From Apus apus (Eukaryota; Chordata; Aves; Apodiformes; Apodidae), in assembly GCF_020740795.1 (NCBI RefSeq), contig NC_067289.1, forward strand, positions 21,224,608 through 21,288,607: a DNA stretch of 64,000 nucleotides. The letters are read 5' to 3'. The position numbers and the translations under genes are program-made. Every line of letters starts with the position of its first letter. The first letter of the stretch is position 1. The notes beneath the pieces were generated by a model. It did no database searches. It was not told where the DNA came from and saw only the letters and a list, made by a program, of their open reading frames with translations. Shown here one piece after another: positions 1 through 12,600 of this stretch.

Positions 1-242
1 ACTGACAAACTAAAAGTGCTTTTTTGCTTCAGTGAAAAATTATTATAAGCTAGATTTGAGGCCAAGATTAGCATTTTTTAAGTGAAAGATACACAAAGCA
101 TCTTGCTAAAATTTGATTTTTCAGGTGAACTGGCTGGAGTTACTGTGGTTACATCAAAATGACCATCCAGGAGTAGAACCAGCAGCATTTACTCAAAGAA
201 AAATTAGGTTTCTCAAAACGCCTTAGTACAAAGCTAGTAAGC

Positions 243-316
<74 letters not shown>

Positions 317-1750
317 ATATATATATATATATATACACACACGTATCTTTATGGTCTAGTCTATTGTCCTGCATGAAACACAAAACAGTAGAAGTACCCA
401 TTGATCATCAGATAAAGAGGCCTTGTCTTCTCACATATAGAACAGATCTGTGCTCTCCCTGCCCATCAAACAAACTCATCCCACACTGGAAAGGCAGAAT
501 TCTTTTTCCTCTCAGAATCTGTACTGGTAGCTACCCAAACCCTGCACCAGCAAATTTGTTCCAAGACACCTGCCCAACATGTAGCACATTTTCTTCTGTT
601 TGTGAAGCAAGAAGCTTGCATTCCTGTTATTCATCATTCAGACAAATGTTTGCACAGTGATATCAGAAGTTATCTAGACCAGCCCCTGTATCTGAACTGC
701 TGTAGTGTAACAACCCCCTGGATCACTAACTGAAGTCGTTCTCCTCATGACTCTAAATGCCCCTTTTAAAACAGTTGCTACCCAAATAATATATTGAAGT
801 ATTGTCTGAAAGAGAACTCATGAGGCAGTAAAATCCGTAAAAAACAGCATACTACAAATCTACTCTAATTCCAGGCATATTCAGTTATCAAAATTGACAC
901 CTTAGTTGCAATTCTGATGTCACACACAAAGCTGTGCAAGCTCCATAGTTTTAAGTTTCCTAGCAGTAAGTCCCAGTCACCCAGCTAATTTAGCTCAGAA
1001 CAGCTTGAGACCTAAGGAGAAAGTAACTTTAACCAGAAAGTCTTTAGGGATCACCTGTCCAGGAGATTATAAGGATACTCAAGAAACTGTTACACAATTA
1101 CCTCTTATTTGGTAGTGAGGGTGGAGGGAAACAATCTTGGAAGATTCAAACACTATTGTTAATAATGATTACTACAAAGTTGCATGTAAAATCAGACCAA
1201 AAAAACCCCCAAAAGCCTCAATTTAAGAGTACCATTAAATTTAAATACTACAGATTAGTTTTTAAGTCTGAGATATCAATGACCCCTGTTGTGCTGCTGG
1301 TGATATACCTAATGACATTTATAGGAACATGCACTTACAAAAAAACTTCATAGTAGATTTGGGAAAAGCCCATGCTTTGGGCTGGGAATTGATTTTCTTT
1401 ATGGCTTTTCCAATTTATTTATGGCTTTCCATCCTGGGTATATTTTTTAAAATACTCCCCGTTTTAATGGTCACATATTAATTAATAACATATTACTAGT
1501 CACCAGGCTTAGACATTGAAAGTGCCAAGATACAGAAGGGAACAGACAACACACTAAAGACATGAACATAACATTTTCCCTCAGAGAAAGCAAAGCATCA
1601 TCGCTAAAGAATTCAGGCAGACCCGAATCAGGGCATTACACTTCCAAATTACTTCCCAACAGTTGAAAGTTCTGGAGGTCACAAAACATCCAGAACCTCT
1701 AACAGGTTCGTAAAGCAAGGTAACATGTTCAAAGACTTCCCCTGGTGCCC
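1..1750. other. AT-rich non-coding stretch, probably ECT2 intron 1
   Basis: No exon was recognised on either strand. If the CpG island to its right is the ECT2 promoter firing leftwards, this stretch is the start of ECT2 intron 1. I looked for the known N-terminal ECT2 coding exon and did not see it. Apart from the AT microsatellite listed separately the DNA looks unremarkable. The assignment rests on synteny and promoter direction. Confidence 0.35.
243..344. repeat. (AT)n microsatellite with TATG/TACA interruptions
   Basis: About 100 bases of alternating A and T, interrupted by short tgta/tatg units and ending in a short ACAC run. The tract is largely self-complementary and could extrude a hairpin or cruciform. 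Apparent Tyr/Ile-rich open frames across it on both strands are products of the repeat and not genes. Confidence 0.95.
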
Positions 1751-2074
1751 GTGTCCCTCCCGAGGCACCACCCAGTAGCCTGACCAAGCTGGGAGGTGGC
1801 CGGAGACAAGAGGAGATGCCATCAGCTACTCTCGCCTTTCCGGCCGGCAGGTGCCAGCGGGCCCAAGGCCCCCGCGCTGCCCAGAGGAGACCCCAGCAGC
1901 CTGAGGAGGGCCCGGCGCGGCGCTGAGCAGCGGCGCTGCCGTGGGAGGCCCAGGGGTGCCCCAAACGCGGCCCCGCCCGAGGCCGCGGGCACCCTCCGCG
2001 CCCCTGCTCCCCCAGCCCCCGGCTAGGCCTGCCGCCCCTCACGGCCACGGCCGCCCCTCGCTGTCACCTCTCAC

Positions 2075-2125
2075 CGCCGCCGCCACCTGCCGCCAACCGC
2101 AACCACACCCTCCGCCATGAGCGGC
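2075..2125 (-). other. ECT2: Possible non-coding exon 1 of ECT2
   Basis: Downstream of the CHR on the minus strand, a consensus-like splice donor (G then GTGAGAG) occurs with its GT at 2074-2073. CHR promoters usually start close to the CHR, so a short untranslated exon of roughly 50 bases ending at 2075 is plausible. Human ECT2 also starts with a non-coding exon. The start site is a guess, and a second GTGACA donor a few bases on is an alternative. Confidence 0.25.
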
Positions 2126-2133
2126 CGCTGCCA

Positions 2134-2178
2134 CCAATTCAAAAAGCGAGCCGCCGCACTAAGTGCGCCGCCCATTGG
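2134..2178 (-). promoter_or_regulatory. CCAAT-CHR module typical of G2/M promoters
   Basis: On the minus strand a CCAAT box (2174-2178) lies 30 bp upstream of a canonical CHR, TTTGAA (2138-2143). This is close to the roughly 30 bp spacing known for NF-Y/CHR pairs in cell-cycle promoters. A second CCAAT, on the plus strand at 2134-2138, abuts the CHR. The module would bind NF-Y and the MuvB subunit LIN54. No clear CDE sits four bases upstream of the CHR. The motifs are visible; their function is inferred. Confidence 0.55.
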
Positions 2179-2288
2179 CTGCCACCCCTCCCGCCCCTCT
2201 GCAAGCCGCCACCTCATTCGGCACCGCTCTGAGCTGTCCCGCCTCCTCCCCTCCCCTTTCGGACGGCGTTTCTCCCGAGGCCTCTCTG

Positions 2289-2418
2289 ATTGGACGCGGC
2301 TGCTGCCGCTCCTAGCGGGACGGCCTCCCATTGGCGGCGGGACGTGTCCCGGCCGGACGCGCAGGCGGGGCCCGGCAGCAGGTGGCTGGCGGGGCGGGGG
2401 GCGCCCTGCCCTGATTGG
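2289..2418 (-). promoter_or_regulatory. Array of three further minus-strand CCAAT boxes
   Basis: ATTGG on the plus strand at 2289-2293, 2330-2334 and 2414-2418 gives three more CCAAT boxes facing the same way as the one beside the CHR. A palindromic TTCGAA, a CHR variant, lies at 2431-2436. Repeated, co-oriented NF-Y sites are usual in mitotic gene promoters and support leftward transcription. Confidence 0.5.
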
Positions 2419-3023
2419 CCGCGGGAGGGTTTCGAACGCTTCCAACGGCCGGGGCGGAGGGGCCCGGATGTGGCGGGGGATGAGGCGGGGCGGCGGGGCG
2501 AGGCGCGGGCCGGCCGGGCGAGCAGCGGGGCCCGACCGGGGCGCCGTGGCCTTGTGAAAACACCGGTTAGGGGCCTGCCTGCCGCCGCTGCCCTCCCTGC
2601 CGCCGCTGCCCTCGGTGTCCCGAGCCAGCCCAGCACCGCGTGTCCGGCTGCCCTCCGGGCCGCCCTCGGGCACTGCGCAGCGGGGAGCATAAATCATTAT
2701 TAGTGTGGCCACCTTGCAGCTATTACTGCTGTTAATCATTCAGAAAGCCCTGCCTTGCCCAGGTCATTAGTGTGCATATATTATGCGGAGTTTCAGTATA
2801 ATTAGTTTATAGGAAAGAAGGAAAAAGAAATGACAGGAGGAAATGTGGTCAAGATGAAACTCACCCAGCTGACTCAATGGCATCAACCCCGAAACAAATC
2901 GTACCAAGTGCTTTACTGTCCATTTCTTCTAATCGAGTACTAAAACTTACTGACCTGGAGCCCCTTCTGTAGGGGCTCAGCACCTCTGAAACCTGACTGT
3001 AATCTCTCCCTGGCTCCATGTAA

Positions 3024-3059
3024 AAAGAATGAGAGATGTATAAAGAATGAGAGATGTAT
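3024..3059. repeat. Perfect 18-bp tandem duplication
   Basis: The unit aaagaatgagagatgtat occurs twice back to back (3024-3041 and 3042-3059) with no mismatch, so the duplication looks recent. It lies in non-coding spacer. Confidence 0.9.
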
Positions 3060-5018
3060 TTTCTGTTTCTAGAATTTTCTTTGATATGCTAAATTCTTAT
3101 GTGCTTATGTGCCAAGTTCTTAGATCTTACTCATTTATTTCTTTTTGTATATTGCAGATTTTTTTTAGTTCAGGCATTTTCATGACTGATAAGCAGCTGT
3201 TAGTGCCAGTAAGGGTCCATTGATTTTTTTATTTTTTTTTTTATGATTTGTAAGAAAAACAGAATAGGAAAAAAGCAGAAGATGATAGCAGGTGGTGCTG
3301 ATGTGCATAAAGATTTGCTGGTGAGGTACGCATAAATTAGGACTATTTTCTTCAGGAAAAGATTTCAGAATAACAGCCCTGAAATCAAAGAAGTAATTTC
3401 AATTTCAACACTTGAGTCAGACAGTCATTTCACATTCCTACAATTACTCTATTTCATGCAGAATAATTGCAACAATGACTTACAGTTAAAACACAGCCTA
3501 ACCTGAGGTCCTTTGTCACCCCGAAGTACCAGTTTGAGCCAGCATTTTGCAGTGCCAGGCCACCCTTCATTGGCCTTCTCCCCTGTTCCCTCCTTTATTT
3601 GGACTTTTAAATAAAAATCATTTTCAGACACATCTTCAATTGTTCTTACACCCTGAACCAGGGACCAGGTTTCTCCTAGGTTTAGAGTAAGTTCTGTGGT
3701 GTCGTTTCTGGAAAAGGTACTGGTGGTTGTGTGTTAATTTCCACTTAACCTCTAGATCCTCAGAAATATTTTTTTTCTATATCCAGAACTACAAACTCAT
3801 CAAACAACTAGGGTATTCTGATGAACTGTCTTAAGCTACCCTTACTGATAGACAAATTTTAGGCAGTAATCACTGAGGTGCATAAGACTGTTGTTTTAAT
3901 CAAGTGCACTTAACTCTTGCTAAAGTTTAGATCAAGACTGATGAAAAAAATCAGTTTTCTCTACGTTTGACATTTTAAAAATCTAAGTGCTTTTCTTGCA
4001 AAAGGCTCTGAAATAGAAACGTATTATTTTGTGTTGTGTAAAATGTTCCTTCCAGTTACGGAGACATCAGTAACCCAGGATTATAACGTTTATTTAACAG
4101 TTAAACAGGTTCCTCATGCAGTAACACCCACAGGGAGAAAGTTCCAGGAGCTTAAGTCATTAAATTAATCCTGTTAGATCAACTTCGTGGGAGGAGAGAT
4201 CTTGTACCTTGTGGAAAAGGACACTAAGGCCACATCAGACAAGCTGATGGGACCCAGAAGGGGCCTGAGGGACACCCTGGTGCTCTGCATTGTTTCTGGA
4301 AGTTGGCTGCCCAGCAACTATTTCTTGGCTTCAGGGTATGAGTTGACGCAGGTAGACTGCTTGTCCCCTAAGTATCTTGCAAGCATTTTAGGGTTTAATT
4401 TCTCTTTTTTTTTTTTTTTAAATAAAGGAATCTTTCTCAGACCATCGTGGTTTTTTTTTTCCAACTGACTTCTTTATAAGCACCTGGAAAAAAAAAAAAA
4501 CAGATTCCTCAAAGAGTTACTGATTCAGTTTAGATAGAGCAGCAGCTTTCAAAACATGAGGAAGGGGGAAGATCAAGCATAAGATGCATGTGGGGGTCAG
4601 TGGGGGCATGAAAACCTCAAAAAAAAATCCTATCCAGCCTTTCAATCTCTTATTCGAAGGTGAGAGAGGAGTGGGACTGGACAGTTTTGCTGGAAGTTTG
4701 GGAACAATTATTATTTTTGAGACAGGTATAAATTATTACAGACCAGGATCTTTGGTGTTGACTTTGGGGGCAGATGCTCAGGAAAGCAAGGGAACAGGAG
4801 CATGCACAGCAAGGGAGGCACGGGAGCAGGGCAGGGTGGAAAAGAGAAGGTTTGAGCACAAAATGGTACAGAAAGGGATGACTCAGTGTAAAAAGCTTGA
4901 GACATCAGGAATCTCACCTTGTGCTGGTTTCCTCACAAAGCTCATTTCCTAACAGCCCTTTCACATCCATAGTCTGCTCAAAACCGACTGGGAAACCTAC
5001 AGAAATCCCATCTGCTGT

Positions 5019-5021
<3 letters not shown>

Positions 5022-5052
<31 letters not shown>

Positions 5053-5068
5053 GAAGAAGAAAAAAAAG
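5022..5068. repeat. A-rich microsatellite, poly(A) grading into (AAG)n
   Basis: A run of roughly 27 A followed by GAA/AAG units and another short A run. It might be the tail of an old retroposed sequence, but the bases before it are not recognisable and no target-site duplication was seen. Confidence 0.85.
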
Positions 5069-5869
5069 TTAAGGATCCTGGAGAGTCTTATTTCCTCACA
5101 TACTCCAGAAACTGTCTTCTGCAACCTTTAGAATCTGCAAGGTTTTACTCCAGTTCCAATGAAGCTGGCTTAAAAGCTGACCTTTTGCTTCTTAGAAACT
5201 TGTTTTTATCACCTTTTCTTGTCAATTTTTAAAGTCAATTTTTCCTTTCCAGGACTCTATTTATATCTCTACGTGACTTTTTAGTATGATGAATTCATTG
5301 TTAAAAGCGATGTTTCTGTTAAAATTAGTGCTCATTCTTTTTACTGTATTAGATTCACAATGCATGTGAAACTGTCTATTAAAAAAAAAAATACTAATAA
5401 TTTGCTGAAGATAGCTCTGTGACTGAGTATTAAGTAGTCATCTGTGTGGAGGCTGAAGTCTATCGGATTTGTATGTCCTGCTTGTTGCAAATAGTGTTTT
5501 TATCTGACAAGATAGTGCTTATAGGGATGAAAAAGACCTATTTATTAAACGTTGTTCTAGGAGTAAGACACGTCCCCGTGTTAAACAAAAATTAACAGCC
5601 TTCCTCTCTCCTTCCCAGCCTCTGGGCTGGGTGGAAAACAGCAAACTCTGCCCGGACACTTGAATTCGTGTTGTCTGTCGGTGCAGAGCTGTCACTGGGC
5701 ACCTCTGGAAAGCAGAACCAGTGGGGTTTGTGTGGAGAACCCGTGTGGTTTATGTGTGGGTCGGGTTCGCTGTGCCTGGTCTGGCCCCAGAGAATCACGC
5801 AGATGCTTTTGCCAGCCCAAGATGGGGACGGGGTGTAGGTAAGGGGGGTCAGAAGGAGCAACTGCAGCT

Positions 5870-6650
5870 TTGGGGTGGCCTTGGGTGGCCCAGCGCACGA
5901 CGGAGAAGCTCTGTCAGGCCACGGGCGAGGCAGCCCCGAGTGGAGCGGCGGGCCGAGGCCAAGCACGGCCGCCTGCCCTGAGAGACCCCCGGCCACCCCG
6001 GGAAGCACCGGGCAACGCTGCAGCCCCCAGAGCCGCCGCGTCCCCCGCCCCGGAGCGCGGCGATTTCCGCTGAGCGGCCCGCCCGGGCGGGGCGGCGCGG
6101 GGCGGGCGCAGGCCGGGCCGGGACTTCCTCTGGGGGAGGCCGGCCCCGGGGCGGTGCGGGGCGGTGCGGGGCCGGCGGGGCGCCGCGGCGAGGCGGCCCC
6201 GCGCAGCGCGGGGTGGCAGCGGCGGCGGTCGCGATGCGGGCCGCCTGGGTGCTGCTGCCGGCGCTGGCCGCCCTCTCCGCCTACTACGTGTACCTGCCGC
6301 TGCCCGGCACCGTGTCGGACCCCTGGAAGCTGATGCTGCTGGATGCCACCTTCCGGGCAGTGCAGCAGACGGTAAGGCAGCGCCCCGGCTCTGGAGAGGC
6401 GGACAGACCCTCCCTCTTCCCCCGGGCTCGGTTCGCGCCCCATTGCTGGAAGCGGCGGCCGCGCCCGCCCGTGTCGGTGCCCGCCGCGGGGCAGCGCAGC
6501 TCTGGCCTGGCGCGGCGGGAGCGGTGCGCTCTGCGGGGAGGGCCCCGCTGCCTGCACAGCCCTCCCGGCCCGGCCCCGGGCTGCCTGGGCCCGAGGGGGA
6601 CCTGGCACTCTTTGGAGAGCAGCGCTTTGTAGTTTGAGCCGAGAAGGGGA
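5870..6650 (+). promoter_or_regulatory. NCEH1: CpG-island promoter of NCEH1
   Basis: Dense CpG sequence with several GGGCGG-type Sp1 boxes (about 6085-6115) immediately precedes and covers the first coding exon. No convincing TATA box was seen at the usual distance, which fits a dispersed-start housekeeping promoter. The long minus-strand open frame through the island is a composition artefact. Confidence 0.8.
6234..6371 (+). CDS. NCEH1: NCEH1 exon 1 (residues 1-46)
   Basis: Begins [20 protein letters not shown], the type II signal anchor, and continues through the conserved PLPG and [13 protein letters not shown] segments. The donor is ACG|GTAAGG, phase 0. The exon lies inside the CpG island. 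Confidence 0.95.
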
Positions 6651-9600
6651 GTCGCCAACGTCGCTGACATCCTTGTGTGCAGCGGGCGGGGACCGGTCCT
6701 CGCTGTAGCGGGTCGTTACCGCATCCAGGAGGAGAGAGCGGCCTCGGGTTCTGAGGTGATGGACGCTCTGCCTGCCGAGGTGGGAGCAGCAGGCAGGTCC
6801 GGGCAGGGTCGCCTGTGGCTTCGTCCTGATGAGGAAACGAAGCGTGCACATTTTAGGAAAGCTGGTGTTCATTCTGCTCTTCTGGGTGGTTTCATGGTGC
6901 AGATCTGGTTTCCAACTTGCAGACTTCTGGTTAAAAAAAACCAAACCCAACTCTCCCCCCCAAACAAACAAACACAACAAAGAACAAAAAAACCTTTTTT
7001 TTTGTTTTCATTCAGATACATTAAGTATGCCTTAAGGAAAGAAGACATAGGGAAGCTCTTTAAAATATGAAACTACCTTGATTTGGCATCATACGACTGA
7101 ACAAAACTCTCTGAATGCTTGGTTTTGTCTCAAGACATGACAGTTACGTCATCAGCAGCAATTTGCAAAAAGACAATGCATTAGTGAACAGAGGGCCCAT
7201 AAATGGTTGCCAAAAGGACTAGATGGAATTACCTTGTGTGTTCATAATACTGTAAGTGCAGATACTGAGAAGTATGAGGAGAGTGGACCGCACAGTGTCA
7301 AGACTTGCATGTTCTGCCTGAATGGCTTCTTTGGTTGCCACTGCTGGAGACAGAGTCTGAGAGTAGGTAGACCACTCATCTGAGCCATTGGTGCATCTTC
7401 TCATGGTATGGCTGAATCAAAGCATATCTTTAGGACAAAAGGATAAAACCCAACAGTAGCTTCATTCTTCAGTAAAATCTACGGCTTGACACTTGCTGCA
7501 CGTTTTTCACTCAAGTGACTGAAGAACAAGTTCTCAGCTTGACCAGATTCATTAATGGTATGGACAGAAGGGCCATGATGCTCCCCCAGCATGCTGCCTG
7601 CAAAACACGTCGTAACAGTTCAGCCAGGAGCACCTGAATCAAGGCCATAACCTCGAGCTGAAGGAGACCTATCTTTAGAAAGTCACATGACTGTGACTAT
7701 ATATATGTATATTGCTCTTGGCTTATGCACACATTCAGTTTGTTGGTACGTTGGGCATAGTCAGATGATTTTTTGCTTCTGCTAGCATGGAGGCTGAAGG
7801 GAGGTCTCTTGGGATGACCTAGAGGTCCTAATTCCAAGAGGAGCTGGCAGGACAGAGCAAGCCCAGGTGGCAGCTGGAGCAGACTGGCAGGCAGGGCTGA
7901 GGTGCTCATATCTGTCTCTGGCCTCGGGGGCCTCTGGCACATCTCTGTTAGGGAGGAGTGGTAATTTGTAGTTGTTGACGCCTCTGGCCTTAGAAATACA
8001 AACTTCTGTAGTGAGAAAAATTGCTAAACAAGTAACAGTTCCTGTTAGGTAGCTTACAAACCAAAGGAAGGAACAAGTGAGTTTTACACAGAAGCATAAA
8101 AGACATTAGAGGCATTAGAGGTGCCCAGAATCAGGCAACAGGTGAGCCTGGGGGCACTTGTTTCTTCAGAGAAAGAGAAGGTGCTTTCCAACACTGAGAG
8201 GCAACACAAAGTCAGGAATAAATGACTGCCATTAAGAAGGAACTGTGTGAACTGAAGCTAGGGTTGTGAAATATAAGCTTGAATATTTACTTTGTTAGTT
8301 TATGTGTGTGTATCGGAGATAAAGTGAATATTCTTTTGTAGAGCTCAGCTTCTCCTTTCTTCCTCTACTGGCTATTGCAAGACCAAATGGTTTAACATTT
8401 CTCTCAATGTGATCACTGAACTTTCACCCACTTCTCAATGTATTTTCAGCTTGCTATTTATTACTTTCTGTTGTACGTTGGTAGCAGACAGAAGTACATT
8501 TCTGGTATTAAAAGCTCTGAAATGTACCATCATCCTTTTTTTCCCAAGCGCATGAAATAAACTTCATGTGCTTCAAATAAAATTTATTTTCTTTTTGCTT
8601 ATTTTGAAATAGATTTGTGAAGACTCTGACATTTAAGCATGACAATTTCCTGTTAGGGATAGCGAGTTTATTTTCTTAGTACATTAATAATGACTATCAA
8701 TAAAATAAAATAAGGTGGCTGTCACTGGCTTTCAGTATACTAATGGGAAGGTTTTGCATTTCCATGTGGAGTTTTGTCCCAGGCAGCTACACGTTTTTTT
8801 ACAAGCTTGGGACAGACTCAGTGTCCTGGCTCAGCATGAGACACTTCAGTTCAAGTACAATCACATGGTTAAAAAAATGTGTAATGCTTATAGGGCAGTG
8901 TCTGTAAGTAGGTTTCAAAACAAATTACAGAAGGGGACTGATACTGTTACCTAAGCTAATATTGAAGGGAACAGAGAGAGATAGGAGAGATGAAATGCCT
9001 TACCTGAGCAAAATTTCAAGTGGATTGCAGCTGGATTTTCAGAGCCTCGTTCCTGCGCCCTTTTTAATGTCCTGTGCTGACCTGAAGTGAAAACAGAAAC
9101 TTAGACTGTATTACTTTTAATGAATTGATGTGAAGGGGCATATCTGACAGTAATAATTTTCCCTTCACACCTGTCTCAAAATGGGACATGGTAACATTTT
9201 TACAGAAAACTGTGATACAATACAATTTTAGATCAGAAATGAAAAACTATGAACATCCCAATGTCTACAGGTGTGTCATAACTTGAGTGCATTGAAATTT
9301 GAACAACCCCATGAAGTTATTATGGGATTGAGCCATGGATTAAATCATAGTTATTGTTTTACTTTGTGTCTGTCAAGAAGTGTCTAAAGCCAACATTTCA
9401 TATTTCTGTAAATACAGCTGTAGCCAGCCAAGTAAGTTGTTGATGCTTTTGCGTGCAAGAACAGGGTCTTGGAATTAGTTTACAGTAAACCAAGTTTTTA
9501 GGAGTAAAAGGTAGGTCTCACAGCAGTGGCACCTGAGCAGAAACTGAACCACACTGAAGTCCTGTTTGCTGTTAGAGATAACATTTTTCTCTATCCAGTA

Positions 9601-12600
9601 TGAAAGCAGATTATCATGGGTAAATAGGTATATGCAGAAAACCTTACATTAAAATGTAATCTAGTTTTTGCTTCTCATTAATAAGCTGTAAAACAGCCTT
9701 CTTGGTTTGTTTTCAGTTCTAAAGGAAATTCATAAAACTAAGCGACTGTCTTCATATAACAGCATTAAAAGCACATATTCTTTACTGGGCAATAATGCAC
9801 CTGCATTAAGAGATGGTTCTGTAAAATCAAAGAAGATAGACATTCACCTTTAAATGGGATAAACTGCTTGAAATACACACAAAACAATATGTTCTGCACA
9901 CAGCTACGTGGCGAAATTATCCAGTTGATTTTTCACTAATCTTCATTATTATTGACTATGGATCTTGTCATTGGCATTTTTGAACTCTGATGTTACAGAA
10001 ATGTATTTTGCAAAAAGATGCCAGAATTGATGATAGTTTCTGCATCTTTTAAGGCAGGAAGTTTAGTCTTGGACAGTTCAGTCACCCAGTTCCAGCATCA
10101 TTACTCATTTGAGTCATGAGTGGGATTTGGCTTAGCCCCAAGTAGTGTTGTGTGAAAAAAAGAGCCTTAGCTGTTTGCTTAATTCCTGATCCTGCCAAGG
10201 CCGGAAAGGTCAGTGCAGGAGCCTGGGTCTGACCAGCTGTGAGGGCACTGGAGGAAGCAGCTGATGCATTCAGCTTGGCTTTGAGGCGTGCTGCTGTTGT
10301 GTACTGCCTGAATGTGACCTGTTGCAATCATTCCATGGCTAAAGGTCAGAGACGTGAAGCTGGTGTCAGCTATGCAAGTCATGTGAGGACAAAGAATCCC
10401 AACGTGGTGACTGCTATTAGAGGTTAATAGACATAAGCAACAGAAAAAAGCTTTGGGGATTTTTTTTTTTGTAATACAGAACACATGACTCGTATGGAGT
10501 CCAGGTCTATGAGGGAGCTAAACATCATAGCAGTGAGCATTTCATTTTTTTCATTAAGTAACCAGTGAGGAGCCAGTCGAAGAATCCTAATAGTTTAGGT
10601 ACAGATATTGCTGATTAAAGATGAAGTAATGAGGCCTCTCTTAAGCACTGCTACATTCCTTCTGTCTGCTTTTTATCGCAACCCTGACACCTTTCTTCCT
10701 TTGTTGAACTTGTTCTCCCATATCGATTAAATCTTTCAATATCTGGTACCCCTCACCAAAGAATTTACCAAAGGGAAGGTGGAACTCTCAAGCTGTTCAG
10801 TTTCTAAAGGATCCCTGAGTTTTCCCTGTCTGGAAACCCTGGTTCTGGGAATGTTCTGGTAAAAGAGAAGGAGATTGTGGCTGTAGACGTTGCTTTGCCC
10901 AACTTGTTGGAGGGTCAGGGAGTGTAAATCCCAGTGCTGCTGAGGCAGCCGTGGGTCACAGGGAGCCAACAGCCCCAAAATTAAAAACTGCAATTGGAAA
11001 TGAGCAATAGATTGTCAGTAAGGCTACTGTCATATGTCCACAGGGGTTATTTGCTGCTCAAACACTGGCAAAATACTCACGTTTGCCTCACTGGCCTGTC
11101 TGGCCCCCGCCTTCTGGGGTCCTCCAGCTCTGCCTTGTTTCCCAGCAGCTAAGCTCACTTCATGTCTGTCAGCCCATTACTCACTCCAGCCCATAATGCT
11201 GTGAAGTTCACCAGCCACATTTCCCCAGAGCTACCTGTTCAGAAAACCAAAGTGTTTATTCAGACAGATGCATAAAACCAGTCATTACAAGGGAAAACGT
11301 GTGGCTGTGACCCAGACAGAGTGACATGCCGTGCCCGTGGCTGGCACAGCAAATCAGGGCTAATTTCCCACAGGGCTTTCATCTTTATACTATCTCCTCT
11401 TTTCTGTGAGTTTGTCTCTACTTTCCTCTATAGTCTCTTAATTTTCCCCTTGTCCTTTTGCTTTTTCTTCCTTTTCAATAGTCTTTATTATTGCAGCACT
11501 GTCTTCTCCCTTTTCACCAGAGAAAATCACCATTTATCTCATCTTCCACATGCATATATACACACATGTACTTCCCACATATATTTAAAAAATCATGAAT
11601 ACCAGCAAAGATCAAACCAATTATTGCTTGCATGAGATGAGCAGATACAGTTTTATAATGCGTTTACGGCAATTCAACTGTGAACTGCTGCCAAAAGGGC
11701 TGGTCTCATCCTTTCCCCCACTCCCTCTTTCATGCCTTGGGTTATCAGTTAGGTCATGACCTGGATGAAATTTAATGTTGATTCCCTGTTTTTGCTGGAT
11801 TCATATTGAGCTGATGCAGCAAGGTCATGTTCTGAGGTTTCAGGTTCATTAGGGCCAAGACAAGAAAGGTGCCAGGGAAGCACAGTCAGCTGGAAGGGCA
11901 GGTCTGCCCTTTGGGTGGCAGCGTAGTCATCAGAGAAATTTACCAACCATAAAACACATCTTCTGCCAGTAGTTACCATTACAGAGTGATAAAATATTAT
12001 ACATCTACTTTAAATATTTATTTGGGGGGGGGGGGGGATATTTGTAAGAACTTTGGACAAGACTAGGTAATTGCCAGCAAAAAAAATGCAATCCTGATGC
12101 CCTCCAGATGACAACCGAACAGGCTGATAAGATAGATACCCTTCCAAAGAATCTGTCTGATAAGTCCTTGGCAAAAAAAATGCTTATGCCTAACAGAAAA
12201 AATTAGGACTGTTGCTTCTGTGCCCTGATGTACAAAGCATCTCTTCCAGGTTTTTGGAGTATTGGAAAGAGTGGTCTATTATAGGAAAAAAAAAGTCATG
12301 GAAGTGTGTGATAACCTGCAGATGGCCATGGTGCTCCATGGTTTAAAGAACAGGGCAAAACACTTCTCAGTAAACAACACTGACTAGCCTTGAAAAGAAA
12401 ACATTTCTGATTCCAGGAACATGTGGTAATCTCGTCTGCAAAGAATGTGAACTACAGTGGGAGAAAACTAAAGTGGGACATCTATTGCAGCACAGTCAGG
12501 CTGAAAAAATTTGCAAAATCATTGTTTTCCCTGGCAGTATTGCTAAAATTGATTGCCAGTGGTTACCTTCCCCATGAGCCTCCATGGGGAACAGGGAGGA

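Larger units (their letters stand above)
1760..2700 (-). promoter_or_regulatory. ECT2: CpG-island promoter, probably of ECT2, reading leftwards
   Basis: A sharp rise in GC and CpG density marks a promoter island. It carries at least four CCAAT boxes in the same minus-strand orientation plus a CHR-like TTTGAA on the minus strand. That combination is the established signature of G2/M genes driven by NF-Y together with DREAM/MuvB. ECT2 is a known mitotic gene, and in vertebrates it lies next to NCEH1 in head-to-head orientation, which fits a minus-strand transcript here. No ECT2 coding sequence is visible, so the gene name is inferred. Large open frames across the island on both strands reflect the scarcity of AT-rich stop codons. 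Confidence 0.6.
2701..5869. other. Intergenic spacer between the ECT2-side promoter and NCEH1
   Basis: About 3.2 kb with no recognisable exon. It holds an 18-bp tandem duplication, several T and A homopolymers and an A-rich microsatellite near 5.0 kb. The short spacer means the two opposing CpG-island promoters lie about 4 kb apart. Confidence 0.6.

Noticed and set aside
149-660. Tyr/Ile-rich open frames across the AT microsatellite
   Set aside because: They are translations of the dinucleotide repeat.
1581-2739. Several overlapping open frames on both strands in the left CpG island
   Set aside because: GC-rich composition explains them; the translations are Arg/Pro/Gly-rich with no domain.
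5592-6980. 462-codon minus-strand open frame opposite the NCEH1 promoter
   Set aside because: It spans a CpG island where stop codons are rare, reads as Arg/Pro/Ala-rich low-complexity protein, and lies antisense to a well-supported exon.
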